Positions 16,755-25,025 of a stretch of 64,000 nt of DNA are shown here, piece by piece (position 1 is the stretch's first letter; each line of letters begins with the position of its first letter). A program made the translations under genes and the position numbers. The notes under the pieces were generated by a model. It made no database searches. It was not told the origin of the DNA and worked only from the letters and a program-made list of their open reading frames with translations. This stretch comes from UBA7672 sp044224605 (GTDB lineage: Bacteria > Pseudomonadota > Alphaproteobacteria > Caulobacterales > Hyphomonadaceae): positions 62,001 through 126,000 of the forward strand of contig JBGAKC010000001.1 of the NCBI GenBank assembly GCA_044224605.1, written 5' to 3'.

Positions 16755-18353
16755 ATGTCGAATAAATCCAGTCTGTTGGACAGACTTTCACTTTGGGGGA
16801 CCGGTCTCAAGGCCGGTTTGGCTGCAATTGCAGCTGCTTTCGTTTTCGCCAATCTGACGCCGGCAACGGCGCAGCCTCCGGCGGCTCCGCCGGCAGCTGA
16901 AGCTCCGGCCGCGGCTCCGGAAGCGGCTCCGCCGGCTGAAGCTGCAGCGCCTGCTCCTGAGGCAGCGCCCGCCGCTGAACCGGCTGCGGACGCCACTACG
17001 CCGTTCGTCGACAAGGGCGACACGACCTGGATGCTGGTGTCCACCATCCTCGTCCTGCTCATGATCCTGCCGGGTCTTGCACTGTTCTATGGCGGTCTCG
17101 TCCGCACCAAGAACATGCTCTCGATGCTGATGCAGGTCTCGGTCGTCACCGTGATCGGCATGATCTCCTGGGTGTTCTGGGGTTATTCGCTGGCCTTCAC
17201 CGGCGGACCCGAAGGGCTCAACCCCTTCGTCGGCGGCCTGAGCAAGCTCTTCCTTGCGGGGGTGGGGACGGGTTCGAACGTCGAATCCTTCACGCCTGAT
17301 GCGATCTTCCCGGAGCTCGTCTTCATCTGCTTCCAGATGACCTTCGCCTGCATCACCGCGGCGCTGGTTCTCGGCGGCGTGGCGGAGCGCGTGAAGTTTG
17401 CGGGCGTGGTGATCTTCTCCTTCCTGTGGCCGATCCTCTCCTACTACCCGATGGCCCACATGGTCTGGTGGTGGTCGGGCGCCACGTCGGCGGTCGGCCA
17501 GTCGATGGACGCGATCAATGGCGGCGCGGGCTTCATCTGGGCGCAAGGCGCGCTCGACTTCGCCGGCGGCACGGTCGTTCACATCAACGCGGGTATCGCC
17601 GCGCTGGTGGGTTGCCTCGTCCTCGGCAAGCGCCTTGGCTACAAGCAGCAGCCGATGCAGCCCCACAACCTGGTCTGGACCTTCACGGGCGCTGGACTTC
17701 TGTGGGTTGGCTGGTTCGGCTTCAACGCCGGTTCGAACCTCGAATCGAACGGCTATGCCGGCCTTGCGATGATCAACACGCTCGTCGCTACCGCCGCCGC
17801 CGGTCTTTCCTGGACTGTCGCCGAGTGGGTGCTGCGCGGACGTCCATCCATGCTCGGCATGGCCTCGGGCATTGTCGCGGGTCTCGTCGCCGTCACGCCC
17901 GCCGCCGGCTTTGCCGGTCCGGTTGGCGCGATCATCCTCGGCCTCGTCGTCTCGCCGATCTGCCTCATCTTCTGCTCGCTCATCAAGAACGCGCTGAAGT
18001 ATGACGACAGCCTCGACGCCTTCGGCATCCATGGCATCGGCGGCATCGTCGGCGCCATCGGCACGGGCATCCTCGTGAGCCCGGACCTTGGCGGGGCTGG
18101 CCTGATCGACTGGGCGAAGTGCGCCCACGGCACGGGCGGCGCGCTCGGCGCCTGCGACGTCCTTCCCTACGTGATGACGGACCAGGTCATCGCGCAGCTC
18201 AAGGGCGTCGCCGTCACCATCGTGTGGTCGGGCGTTGCCTCCACGATCGTCTGGGTTGTCATCAAGGTGCTCACGGGCGGCCGGGTGAAACAGGAAGTCG
18301 AGGAAGAAGGCATCGACATCAACGAGCACGGCGAGGCGGCCTACCACCCGTAG
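16755..18353 (+). CDS. amtB: Ammonium transporter with Pro/Ala-rich N-terminal extension
   Basis: A 532-residue inner-membrane ammonium channel with about eleven helices. After a signal-like helix ending PATAQ (residue 40), residues 41-86 are an almost pure Ala/Pro/Glu segment predicted to lie in the periplasm, before the Amt domain starts at DTTWMLVST. The twin histidine pore residues are in PMAHMVWWW and FGIHGIGGIVGAIGTG; MISWVFWGYSLAF and SNGYAGLAMINT are further Amt signatures. The cytoplasmic tail ends EEEGIDINEHGEAAY, typical of PII-regulated members. No glnK gene adjoins it, unlike most bacteria. Confidence 0.95.
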   Translation: MSNKSSLLDRLSLWGTGLKAGLAAIAAAFVFANLTPATAQPPAAPPAAEAPAAAPEAAPPAEAAAPAPEAAPAAEPAADATTPFVDKGDTTWMLVSTILVLLMILPGLALFYGGLVRTKNMLSMLMQVSVVTVIGMISWVFWGYSLAFTGGPEGLNPFVGGLSKLFLAGVGTGSNVESFTPDAIFPELVFICFQMTFACITAALVLGGVAERVKFAGVVIFSFLWPILSYYPMAHMVWWWSGATSAVGQSMDAINGGAGFIWAQGALDFAGGTVVHINAGIAALVGCLVLGKRLGYKQQPMQPHNLVWTFTGAGLLWVGWFGFNAGSNLESNGYAGLAMINTLVATAAAGLSWTVAEWVLRGRPSMLGMASGIVAGLVAVTPAAGFAGPVGAIILGLVVSPICLIFCSLIKNALKYDDSLDAFGIHGIGGIVGAIGTGILVSPDLGGAGLIDWAKCAHGTGGALGACDVLPYVMTDQVIAQLKGVAVTIVWSGVASTIVWVVIKVLTGGRVKQEVEEEGIDINEHGEAAYHP

Positions 18354-18420
18354 GATGCATCGAAGATCCCCTTCCGGGTCCGGCGCTGCCGGCGCGGCGC
18401 CTGGATGGGTAGGGATGAGA

Positions 18421-18454
18421 GGGGCGCGGTCTCAAGCCGCGCCCCTTTTTCTTT
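18421..18454 (+). terminator. Intrinsic terminator of amtB
   Basis: Stem GGGGCGCGG / CCGCGCCCC with a seven-base loop, followed by TTTTTCTTTT, 68 bases after the amtB stop. Confidence 0.9.
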
Positions 18455-18481
18455 TGTCTCCGGGAGGCTTATGTCTCCCAC

Positions 18482-19690
18482 ATGGCAAGCGCGAAAACCC
18501 ATCGAAGCGACGTGGCTCTGGCGGGCGGGGGCCCGGTTGGGCTGACGCTGGCGCTGGCGCTCGCCCGGCGCGGGTATGAGGTTGTTGTCGCCGATGCAGG
18601 CGGGCCGCCGGGGAATGGCGGGGGAGGCGACAGCCGGGCCTTCTTCATCGCCTATGGGTGCTGGCGGATTTTCAAGGCGCTCGGGCTGGAGGAAAAGCTT
18701 TTCGCCAGCGCCGAGCCGGTGATGCAGGTCGAGGCCGAGGGGCGCATCGGCGGCATCTCCTTCATCGCGGAGGACTGCGCCGAACCGGTGCTGGGTTACA
18801 TGATCGAGGCGGTTGCGCTTGCCGCCGTGCTGCATGAGGCGGTTGCGGCCGAGCCCCGCGTGAAATTGCTGTCGAAGGCGAAAATCGGGAGCGTCACGCT
18901 GCTAGACCCCTGCGCCGTGCTGAGCCTGGCCGACGGCGAGATTGAAGCGCCGCTGGTGGTCGGATGCGACGGGCGTCGTTCCATCGTGCGCAAGGCGGCC
19001 GGTCTGCGTTTCGAGGGGCATGATTACGACGCGACGGCGATTTCGACGACGGTGAAGCTTGCCAGGCCGCACAATGGCGCGGCGCGACAGATCTTCATGC
19101 CGGGCGGGCCGATGGCAGTGTTGCCGCTGAAGGATGATCGCGCCAACCTGATCTGGACGGAGAAGCGCGTCGTGGCCGAGGCGTTGGTCGCGCTGGACGA
19201 ACGTGGCTTCGAGCTGGAACTGGCGAAACGCGCAGGCGATTTCCTGCCGGATGCGAAGCTGGCGGGTGTGCGGCACGCTTTCCCGATCGGGCTTTACGTC
19301 GCCGAGCGTTTTGATGCGCACCGCGCCGCGCTGGCAGGCGATGCGGCGCACGTGGTCCATCCGCTCGCGGGCCAGGGACTGAATCTCGGCCTCAAGGATG
19401 TCGCGGCGCTGGTCGATGTGATTGTCGCGGCGGGGCGGGCAGGGCTTGATATCGGCGCGGCGAGCGCGCTGGAGCCCTATACGCGATGGCGCCGGGCCGA
19501 CGTGGTGGCGACAGCGGCGGCCATGGAGGCGTTTGCGCGTGTGTTCGCGGCGCCATTGCCTTTACGGCTCGCGGCCGGCGCTGCACTGTCCGTCGCCGGT
19601 TCGGTCCGCGAGGCGCGCAAGCTGTTCGCGCGCGAGGCCGGCGGCGATCTTGGCGAAGTTCCGAGCCTGATGGCGCACCAGGACGCCTAG
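18482..19690 (+). CDS. UbiH/UbiF/VisC-type FAD-dependent hydroxylase
   Basis: A 402-residue flavoprotein of the aromatic hydroxylase family used in ubiquinone synthesis. The FAD-binding fold is seen in LAGGGPVGLTLALALARRG (residues 13-31), the DG motif in LVVGCDGRRSIVRKAAG, and the second FAD motif in LAGDAAHVVHPLAGQGLNLG. Members hydroxylate the quinone ring at C4, C5 or C6; the position cannot be assigned by eye. A short spacer and a terminator separate it from amtB, and it is convergent with the DUF971 gene with a few bases of overlap. Confidence 0.92.
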   Translation: MASAKTHRSDVALAGGGPVGLTLALALARRGYEVVVADAGGPPGNGGGGDSRAFFIAYGCWRIFKALGLEEKLFASAEPVMQVEAEGRIGGISFIAEDCAEPVLGYMIEAVALAAVLHEAVAAEPRVKLLSKAKIGSVTLLDPCAVLSLADGEIEAPLVVGCDGRRSIVRKAAGLRFEGHDYDATAISTTVKLARPHNGAARQIFMPGGPMAVLPLKDDRANLIWTEKRVVAEALVALDERGFELELAKRAGDFLPDAKLAGVRHAFPIGLYVAERFDAHRAALAGDAAHVVHPLAGQGLNLGLKDVAALVDVIVAAGRAGLDIGAASALEPYTRWRRADVVATAAAMEAFARVFAAPLPLRLAAGAALSVAGSVREARKLFAREAGGDLGEVPSLMAHQDA

Positions 19691-20055
19691 TCCCGCGACA
19701 GCCCGAATTCCCTCAACCGTCCGATATATGCCGCCATGCGGGACGATTTCTGTTCGCCCAACTCGCGCAGATACGCCCAGGTGTAGAGGCCGGTGTTGTG
19801 ACCGTCGTCGAACTTGATGCGGAGGGCGTAGCGGCCGACGGGTTCGGCGCCGATGACGCCAACCTTGCGCTTCTTGGCGGGCGGAGGTGGTGTCTCCGAA
19901 CCATGTCCCTTGGTCTCGGCGCTGGGGCTTTCGACGCGCAGGAGCTCGTAGGGGATCGACAGCTCGACGCCGTCATCGAAGCGGATCAGGAGTTCGGCCC
20001 GGTCCTTCTGGAAACGCAGTTCGGATGGCCAGGGAGGCGCTTTGGCGGCCGCCAC
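19687..20055 (-). CDS. DUF971 family protein
   Basis: A 122-residue protein of the gamma-butyrobetaine hydroxylase N-terminal-like (DUF971) family. Landmarks: PPWPSELRFQKDRAELLIRFDDGVE, a strand pair ending YELLRVESPSAE, then VIGAEPVGRYALRIKFDDGHNTGLYTW. Such stand-alone domains occur next to Mrp/ApbC or Trm112 genes; a role in metal or Fe-S handling has been suggested but not shown here. A Pro/Lys-rich loop (residues 55-68) interrupts the domain. It starts one base from the stop of the Trm112-like gene, indicating an operon. Confidence 0.85.
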   Translation of the reverse strand: MAAAKAPPWPSELRFQKDRAELLIRFDDGVELSIPYELLRVESPSAETKGHGSETPPPPAKKRKVGVIGAEPVGRYALRIKFDDGHNTGLYTWAYLRELGEQKSSRMAAYIGRLREFGLSRD

Positions 20056-20300
20056 TATTTCGGAACGCCGATGTCGCGTGCTTCATCGCGCAGCATCACG
20101 GGCACGCCATTGCGGATCGGGAAGGCGAGGCCGGCGGCGCGGCTGACCAGCTCGTTGGCCTCGCGGTCATAGGTCAGCGCCGAGCGCGTGACGGGGCAGA
20201 CCAGCACTTCAAGCAGACGCGGATCGACGCCGGGATCGCTCGCCGCTTCCTGGGCTTCGGCCCTGTTCGATTCCGATGCAGTCTTCACCGCGCTGCTCAT
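20055..20300 (-). CDS. Trm112-family zinc-ribbon-like protein
   Basis: An 81-residue protein with a Trm112 core: DPRLLEVLVCPVTRSALTYD, ELVSRAAGLAFPIRNGVPVML. In bacteria these UPF0434 proteins are small partners of methyltransferases or of unknown role. Only one cysteine of the typical zinc-binding set is visible (LVCPVT), so metal binding may be lost. The N-terminal 25 residues are disordered and Glu/Ala-rich. The start at 20300 overlaps the preceding gene stop (ATGA), and the end abuts the DUF971 gene. Confidence 0.85.
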   Translation of the reverse strand: MSSAVKTASESNRAEAQEAASDPGVDPRLLEVLVCPVTRSALTYDREANELVSRAAGLAFPIRNGVPVMLRDEARDIGVPK

Positions 20301-20971
20301 TGAACGTATCCGCCACCCTGACCGGGACGCTCCATCTGTAGCAGAGTTATGAGCGCCGCGCACCTGTCCTCCAGCGTGCGCGCCTCTAGAAGCGCCTGCT
20401 TCTCAGGGTTCGTAAAGGGGCAGCCGGCCGAAAGTGAGTTGATAAGCGTGTCGAGCGGGGCCTCCTCGACAGCGGTCCAGTCGGCCTTCATGGCGCCGCG
20501 TTCGAGATAGGATTTGAGGGCGTCGATGAGGCGCGCGCGGGTCGACTCGTCGAGTGCAGGCTGTCGATCAAGATCGCTTGCGAAAGCGTTCCAGTCGGCG
20601 CGGACGATGCGATAGGGCCCCTCATGCTGGATCTCTTCGCGAACGCGGAACCGGCAGATCCCCGTGAGCGCGATGAGATAGCGGCCGTCGTCCGTTTCCT
20701 GGAAGCTGGTGATCCGACCGGCGCAGCCGACCTCGGCGAGATGAGGCGTGTCCCTGTCGGACGGGGATGCCGGCGAGACCAGGCCGGCGGGCTGGATCAT
20801 GCCGATGATGCGGTGGCCGACGAGCGCCGCATCGACCATTGCAAGATAGCGCGGCTCGAAAATGTTGAGCGGCAGGACCGCCTTGGGAAAGAGCAGGGCG
20901 CCGCCTAACGGAAAAACGGGAATCGCAACCGGAAGCTCGGACGGTTTTCGGTAAACGCGCGGCAAAGCCAT
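20297..20971 (-). CDS. Lon substrate-binding (LON N) domain protein
   Basis: A 224-residue protein consisting of only the N-terminal LON domain of ATP-dependent protease Lon, without the AAA+ and protease parts. Motifs: IPVFPLGGALLFPKAVLPLNIFEPRYLAMV near the start, IGMIQP, GCAGRI and DGRYLIALTGICRFRV. Stand-alone LON-domain proteins are widespread in proteobacteria and thought to bind substrates, with no defined reaction. First gene of a three-gene unit with the Trm112-like and DUF971 genes, each overlapping the next. Confidence 0.9.
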   Translation of the reverse strand: MALPRVYRKPSELPVAIPVFPLGGALLFPKAVLPLNIFEPRYLAMVDAALVGHRIIGMIQPAGLVSPASPSDRDTPHLAEVGCAGRITSFQETDDGRYLIALTGICRFRVREEIQHEGPYRIVRADWNAFASDLDRQPALDESTRARLIDALKSYLERGAMKADWTAVEEAPLDTLINSLSAGCPFTNPEKQALLEARTLEDRCAALITLLQMERPGQGGGYVQ

Positions 20972-21087
20972 GAGCCCTCGAGAAAAGGCGACCCCACACG
21001 ATATAAATATATTCTACCACGAAATGGTGTCGGAGGCGAACAAGTCCAAATCGCCCGCTCTCCGCACGCGAATGTCATGTCGGGCGA

Positions 21088-21504
21088 TCAGGATGTGGGC
21101 GTGAAGGCGTGGACCAGAAGCGCGCCTGCAACCGCGAGATAGACCAGCATCGTGCCGAGCGTTCCCACAAGGCGGCCGATCGAGAAGCCGCTGGAGCCCG
21201 CAAGACCGCTCGCATGCAGGATGCGCGAGACAAGCAGGACCAGCCCGCACATATGGATGTACCAGGCCGGCAGACCCAGCAGGGCCAAGCCCGCAATCCC
21301 CGCCATCAGCACGGGCACATCCTCGACCGCGTTCAGTTGCACCCGCGTGGCGCGGCTGAATTCCGGCGTCGTCTCACCCGACGGCACTTTCAGCTTCCCG
21401 CGCCGGTTTCCGACATACATCTTGAGCGCCATCATCATCAGCACGAGCAGGCCGATATTGAACGCGGCCGCCTGGGCCGAAGTCATCCCCGTGAACAAAT
21501 CCAT
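21088..21504 (-). CDS. MAPEG family membrane protein
   Basis: A 138-residue four-helix inner-membrane protein of the MAPEG (membrane-associated eicosanoid/glutathione metabolism) family. The motif FSRATRVQLNAVEDVPVLMAG matches the glutathione-binding signature RAxxNxxE, and RILHASGLAGSSG follows in the third helix. Bacterial members are glutathione-transferase-like with unknown substrates. It is a single gene flanked by short intergenic regions. Confidence 0.9.
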   Translation of the reverse strand: MDLFTGMTSAQAAAFNIGLLVLMMMALKMYVGNRRGKLKVPSGETTPEFSRATRVQLNAVEDVPVLMAGIAGLALLGLPAWYIHMCGLVLLVSRILHASGLAGSSGFSIGRLVGTLGTMLVYLAVAGALLVHAFTPTS

Positions 21505-21852
21505 GCAGTCCTCCCTGATGGGGAGGACTGTGGACTCTCGGAGGTGATCGAGAAAGCGGAGAGTTAGGGCCGTTCCGGGGAGGAAGGCTTCAGGATCAGA
21601 GCACGGGAAAGAAGGGGTCGAGGTCTTCCTCCACGATAATCACGTTCGATCCCGAACATGACACCAGAATTGCGCGCAGATTATATCGGCTGAACCCTGC
21701 TTTCCGCGCCGCGTGGCCGGATCTAGCTCTGGAAGCACGGACACGGACCCGCCGGCGAACCGGGACGGACTTCGCGACCCGACGGGTCCTTGACTGTCCG
21801 GAAGTCTCCCCAGGCGCCCCAGGCGGGGCAGGGGAAATCAGGACGTCCTCCC
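21505..21852. other. 348-base intergenic region with a coding-like minus-strand stretch
   Basis: No complete gene is supported. On the minus strand from about 21700 to a TGA at 21596-21598 the frame reads AGFSRYNLRAILVSCSGSN followed by VIIVEEDLDPFFPVL, which looks protein-like but has no ATG; the only in-frame alternative start is a GTG giving about 22 residues. The upstream part of that frame is Arg-rich. The right part of the region carries the promoter of the next gene. Confidence 0.3.
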
Positions 21853-22155
21853 ATGACTCGCAACAACAAGATCGCTCTGGCTGCCCTGGCCGTGCTCACG
21901 GCTGCTGCGCCGATGACAGCCTTTGCGGCTCCGCCCAAAGCCAAGACCCACGCACAGAAGACGCACGAGGAATTCGTGACCGGCGCTATCGCCTCGGTTA
22001 GCGCGAGCGACCTGAAACTGGTGAGCGGCGAGAGTTTCAAGGTCAAGTCAGGCGTGATGACCTCCAGCTTCAAGGCCGGCGACAAGGTGAGCGTGCGCTA
22101 CACCGAGAAGGGCGGCGCCAAGACGGCTGACCAGATCATGGCGGCCCGGAACTAG
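21853..22155 (+). CDS. Small periplasmic DUF1344-like protein
   Basis: A 100-residue secreted protein with a signal peptide ending AFAAPP. The mature part has GAIASVSASDLKLVSGESFKV and FKAGDKVSVRYTEKGGAKTADQI, a pattern of a small beta barrel close to the DUF1344 family of alphaproteobacterial periplasmic proteins. Function is unknown. Ribosome-site sequence AGGA at 21840-21843 precedes the ATG. A terminator follows 50 bases after the stop. Confidence 0.65.
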   Translation: MTRNNKIALAALAVLTAAAPMTAFAAPPKAKTHAQKTHEEFVTGAIASVSASDLKLVSGESFKVKSGVMTSSFKAGDKVSVRYTEKGGAKTADQIMAARN

Positions 22156-22204
22156 TTCTACCGACGCGCCTCTTCGTATCTCTCCTCCGAGGGAGACCCT
22201 GGAA

Positions 22205-22237
22205 GGGCGGGGCCAGACAAGGTCCCGCCCGTTTTTT
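22205..22237 (+). terminator. Intrinsic terminator
   Basis: Stem GGGCGGGGCC / GGTCCCGCCC (one wobble pair), loop AGACAA, followed by GTTTTTT. It ends the small periplasmic protein transcript. Confidence 0.85.
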
Positions 22238-22299
22238 GTGCGCTTGCCCACGCCGCGCGCGGGACCTAGGAGGGACGGGTTCACTTGGGAGGATGCGCC

Positions 22300-22824
22300 T
22301 TGGCCGAGCAGGCGTCTCAGGATCGGTTGTTCCGGTCGATCGTGGCGGCGAAGCCGAAGCTGGTGACGGGCGTGCCGGACGGCATGCTCGCGCAGACGAT
22401 CATGGCTTGCGAGCAGTCGAAGGATTTTCCCTACATAGCGTGCGCGCGCGAGGAGGAGTGCATCGGTGTCGCCTCCGGCGCGGCGATGGCGGGCGAGCGC
22501 GCGGTGGTGATGGTGCAGAATGCCGGCCTGCTCAATTCGCTGGGCGCATTTGCGACGATGGGCTTGCGCTATGGCCTGCCGTTCGTGGTGGTCGTCACCA
22601 ATCGCGGCGCGCTGGCCGATCCGAATGGATACGACATCGAGAAGCGCGAGGCGTTCGATGCCGGGGTGCGGCCGATGGCGCGCGTGTTCGATTTCGATGC
22701 GGGCGACTTTCCCGACGATCTCATTCCCGCAGCGTTCAGATGGGCAGAGGCGGCGAGGAAGCCGGTGATCGTCGCGCTCGAGAAGCGTCTTGGCGCCCTT
22801 TCTGGTTCCGGGGCCGCGGCATGA
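22300..22824 (+). CDS. TPP-dependent decarboxylase, PYR-domain (alpha) subunit
   Basis: A 174-residue protein matching the pyrimidine-binding half of thiamine-diphosphate decarboxylases. Pieces: PKLVTGVPDGML, YIACAREEECIGVASGAAMAG containing the catalytic glutamate, and VMVQNAGLLNSLGAFATMGL. Separate subunits for the two TPP domains occur in sulfopyruvate and phosphonopyruvate decarboxylases. A TTG start at 22300 is preferred because GGGAGGA at 22287-22293 precedes it; a TTG at 22285 is possible. The substrate is not evident, as no coenzyme M or phosphonate gene is near. The stop overlaps the beta-subunit ATG. Confidence 0.8.
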   Translation: MAEQASQDRLFRSIVAAKPKLVTGVPDGMLAQTIMACEQSKDFPYIACAREEECIGVASGAAMAGERAVVMVQNAGLLNSLGAFATMGLRYGLPFVVVVTNRGALADPNGYDIEKREAFDAGVRPMARVFDFDAGDFPDDLIPAAFRWAEAARKPVIVALEKRLGALSGSGAAA

Positions 22825-23384
22825 GCAGCAATCTCCCGTCTCAGAAGGATGCGATTGCGACAGCGCTGGCGCTTTATCCGGCGCGGCCGTTCGCGGTGTC
22901 GGATATCGGTTCGCAATCGGGCTGGTTGAAGTCTGGCGGGCACGATGCGCGCAATCTTTATGTCTCAGGCCCGATGGGGTTGGCGACATCGGTGGCGCTG
23001 GGCTTGGCGGCGGTGCGGCCGGAAAGCCAAGTGCTGGCGATTGCGGGGGATGGCGCGCTGGCGATGAACCTGACCTCGCTGGCGACGATCGCGGGGGCCA
23101 AGCCGAAGAACCTGTCGATCCTGCTGGTTGACAATCGCGTCTACGAATTCACGGCCTCCGTGCCGACGCCGACGCGCGAACTCGACTGGCTCGCGATCGG
23201 CCGCGCGTTCTTTGGAGCAGACCAGTGCGTGCGCCTGTCGGAGCTAACGCCGGAGCGCTGGGCGGGCATCGCGCGGCCCGCGATGATCGTGGCGGATGTT
23301 GCGCCTGCGCCGACGAAACCGCCCGCGCTCGGCATGACGCCGGCGATGATCAGGATCGAGTTTCTGAAGGCGAGCAAAACCTAG
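22821..23384 (+). CDS. TPP-dependent decarboxylase, PP-domain (beta) subunit
   Basis: A 187-residue partner of the preceding gene. The diphosphate-binding motif is AIAGDGALAMNLTSLATIAG followed by NLSILLVDN; MGLATSVALGLAAVRP is the preceding glycine-rich segment. Together the two proteins would make one heteromeric decarboxylase. ATGA at 22821-22824 couples translation. The TAG stop overlaps the convergent thioredoxin-gene stop in CTAG at 23381-23384. The reaction is likely decarboxylation of a 2-oxo acid such as sulfo- or phosphonopyruvate, but this is inference. Confidence 0.82.
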   Translation: MSSNLPSQKDAIATALALYPARPFAVSDIGSQSGWLKSGGHDARNLYVSGPMGLATSVALGLAAVRPESQVLAIAGDGALAMNLTSLATIAGAKPKNLSILLVDNRVYEFTASVPTPTRELDWLAIGRAFFGADQCVRLSELTPERWAGIARPAMIVADVAPAPTKPPALGMTPAMIRIEFLKASKT

Positions 23385-24319
23385 CGGAACAAGATCGCCG
23401 ACAGCCTGCGCCGGCCTTCCTTCGTGACTTCGGCTTTCGGGCCAGCGGCTTCGAAGATCTTCAGCAGCTGCTCCTTCGCGGCGCCTTCCTTCCAGTTGAG
23501 ATTCTTCTCGAGGATGGCGAGAAGCTGGTCGGCGGCTTCCTCGTGCTTGCTCTGCGCGGCATAGACCTCCGCGAGCTGGAAGCGCGCGTCCCAGTCGGTG
23601 GGCGTATTGTTGACGCGGGTCTTGAGCTCAAGCGTCTCGTCGGGCTTCGATGTGTGGCTTACCAGGTCGAGCGAGGCGAAGATGCCGACGGCGGAGGGAT
23701 GCTTGCGGTTGGCTTCCGGGATCATCTCGGCGAACTGGCGCGCGCGGTCGACATCGCCCGCCTTGAGATAGCAGCGGGCGAGACCGGCGAGGGCCTCGAT
23801 GTTGTCCTTCTCCTGCTCGAGCACGACCGAATAGATCTCGGCGGCGGCGGGGAAGTCGCCGGCGTCGGAAGCGTCCTCGGCGGCGGCGAGCATTTCGGCA
23901 ACCGTCGGGGCTTCTCCGGCGCCGTCGCCCTTGAGCTTGTTGATGAAGGCGCGGACCTGGCTTTCCGGGATTGCGCCCATGAAGGCGTCGACCGGTTGGC
24001 CATTGCGAAAGGCGACCACTGTCGGGATCGACTGTGAACCGGTCATCTTGGCGATCTGCGAGAAGACGCCCGGGTTCTTGTCGACGTCGATCTTCACCAT
24101 CTTAACCGCGCCGTTGTTCTCGCCGACGACTCTTTCGAGGAGGGGGCCGAGCGAGCGGCAGGGCCCGCACCAGGTCGCCCAGAAGTCGACAATGACGGGG
24201 ACGGTTTTCGACGGCTCGATCACGTCGGTCATGAAAGTCTGGTCGGTGCCGTCGATGACGTGCGGGCTCTTGGGGCCGCCAGCGGGGGGCCGTCCTGCGC
24301 CTGCGCCGATGATGTCCAC
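23381..24319 (-). CDS. Thioredoxin-TPR protein (CnoX/YbbN family)
   Basis: A 312-residue protein: an N-terminal thioredoxin domain (VDFWATWCGPCRSLGPLL) and a C-terminal tetratricopeptide-like region of about 180 residues (ALAGLARCYLKAGDVDRARQFAE and following repeats). CnoX-type proteins protect chaperone clients from oxidation and hand them to GroEL or DnaK. The active-site pair CGPC is intact, unlike the SQHC of E. coli CnoX, so it may reduce as well as hold. The GTG at 24319 is chosen because AGGAG lies seven bases upstream; an upstream ATG would add a weakly supported leader. Confidence 0.9.
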   Translation of the reverse strand: MDIIGAGAGRPPAGGPKSPHVIDGTDQTFMTDVIEPSKTVPVIVDFWATWCGPCRSLGPLLERVVGENNGAVKMVKIDVDKNPGVFSQIAKMTGSQSIPTVVAFRNGQPVDAFMGAIPESQVRAFINKLKGDGAGEAPTVAEMLAAAEDASDAGDFPAAAEIYSVVLEQEKDNIEALAGLARCYLKAGDVDRARQFAEMIPEANRKHPSAVGIFASLDLVSHTSKPDETLELKTRVNNTPTDWDARFQLAEVYAAQSKHEEAADQLLAILEKNLNWKEGAAKEQLLKIFEAAGPKAEVTKEGRRRLSAILFR

Positions 24320-24422
24320 GGAAACGCTCCTGAAAGTCTTGGGCCTGAAGTCTTGGGCGGACCGGCAAGCCGGCCCCGGTTGGACCACTAGATGGGCCTT
24401 GGGCCGCGAAACAGCAACGTTC

Positions 24423-24980
24423 TCAGCTGGCGCCCAGTTTCGTGAAGTCGATGCGCGTCACCGTATGGCCCGTCGCCTCGGCAAAGCCAAGGAAGTCCTC
24501 CCGTGAAATCGACGTGGTCATGTCGTTGCGCAGGGGGTGGAAATTGAGCGTTTCATGGGCCAGCAAGGCCTCGTCCATCACGAAACGCACGCGTTTTGCC
24601 TGATCATTCATCAGGGCGAAGCCGGTGACCGAGCCCGGGGTAACCCCCAGCGCCTCCCACAGAAGGGGCGCCTCGGTGAAGGACAGACGCTGGGTTCCCA
24701 GGGCCTTGTGGACCTGGTTCAGCGGCAGCTGGCTCTCCGCATGGGCCGAGATCAGAACCAGCTGGCCCTGCTTGTCCTTCATGAAGAGGTTCTTGGTGTG
24801 GCCGCCAGGGATTTCGGTTTTCACAAGATGGCTTTCGGCGACGGTGAAAACCTTGGCGTGGGTTACCGTCGTGGTCGGCAAACCCAGCCGGTCGAGCAGG
24901 GCGAACAGGGGTTTTTCCGGCTCGCGGCTGAAGTCATCCGGGGCGGGCATCGTACCGCGTGAGGCGCTTGGCTCTGTCAT
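24423..24980 (-). CDS. ProXp/YbaK-type trans-editing domain protein
   Basis: A 185-residue protein of the prolyl-tRNA synthetase-associated domain family that hydrolyses mischarged tRNAs (for example Ala-tRNA-Pro). Landmarks: TTTVTHAKVFTVAESHLVKTEIPGGHTKNLFMKDK with the conserved lysine, LSFTEAPLLWEALGVTPGSV, GFALMND and HPLRNDMTTSIS. The C-terminus has the usual GHTVTRIDF. The ATG at 24980 is used. It is divergent from the DUF6065 gene. Confidence 0.9.
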   Translation of the reverse strand: MTEPSASRGTMPAPDDFSREPEKPLFALLDRLGLPTTTVTHAKVFTVAESHLVKTEIPGGHTKNLFMKDKQGQLVLISAHAESQLPLNQVHKALGTQRLSFTEAPLLWEALGVTPGSVTGFALMNDQAKRVRFVMDEALLAHETLNFHPLRNDMTTSISREDFLGFAEATGHTVTRIDFTKLGAS

Positions 24981-25025
24981 GGCCGCTGGTCTAGATGTCA
25001 GGGGCCTGCCCGGGAAGGACATTTC

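Noticed and set aside
16788..18347. A minus-strand open frame of 519 codons
   Set aside because: Antisense of amtB; very rich in Asp, Arg and His and without domain features.
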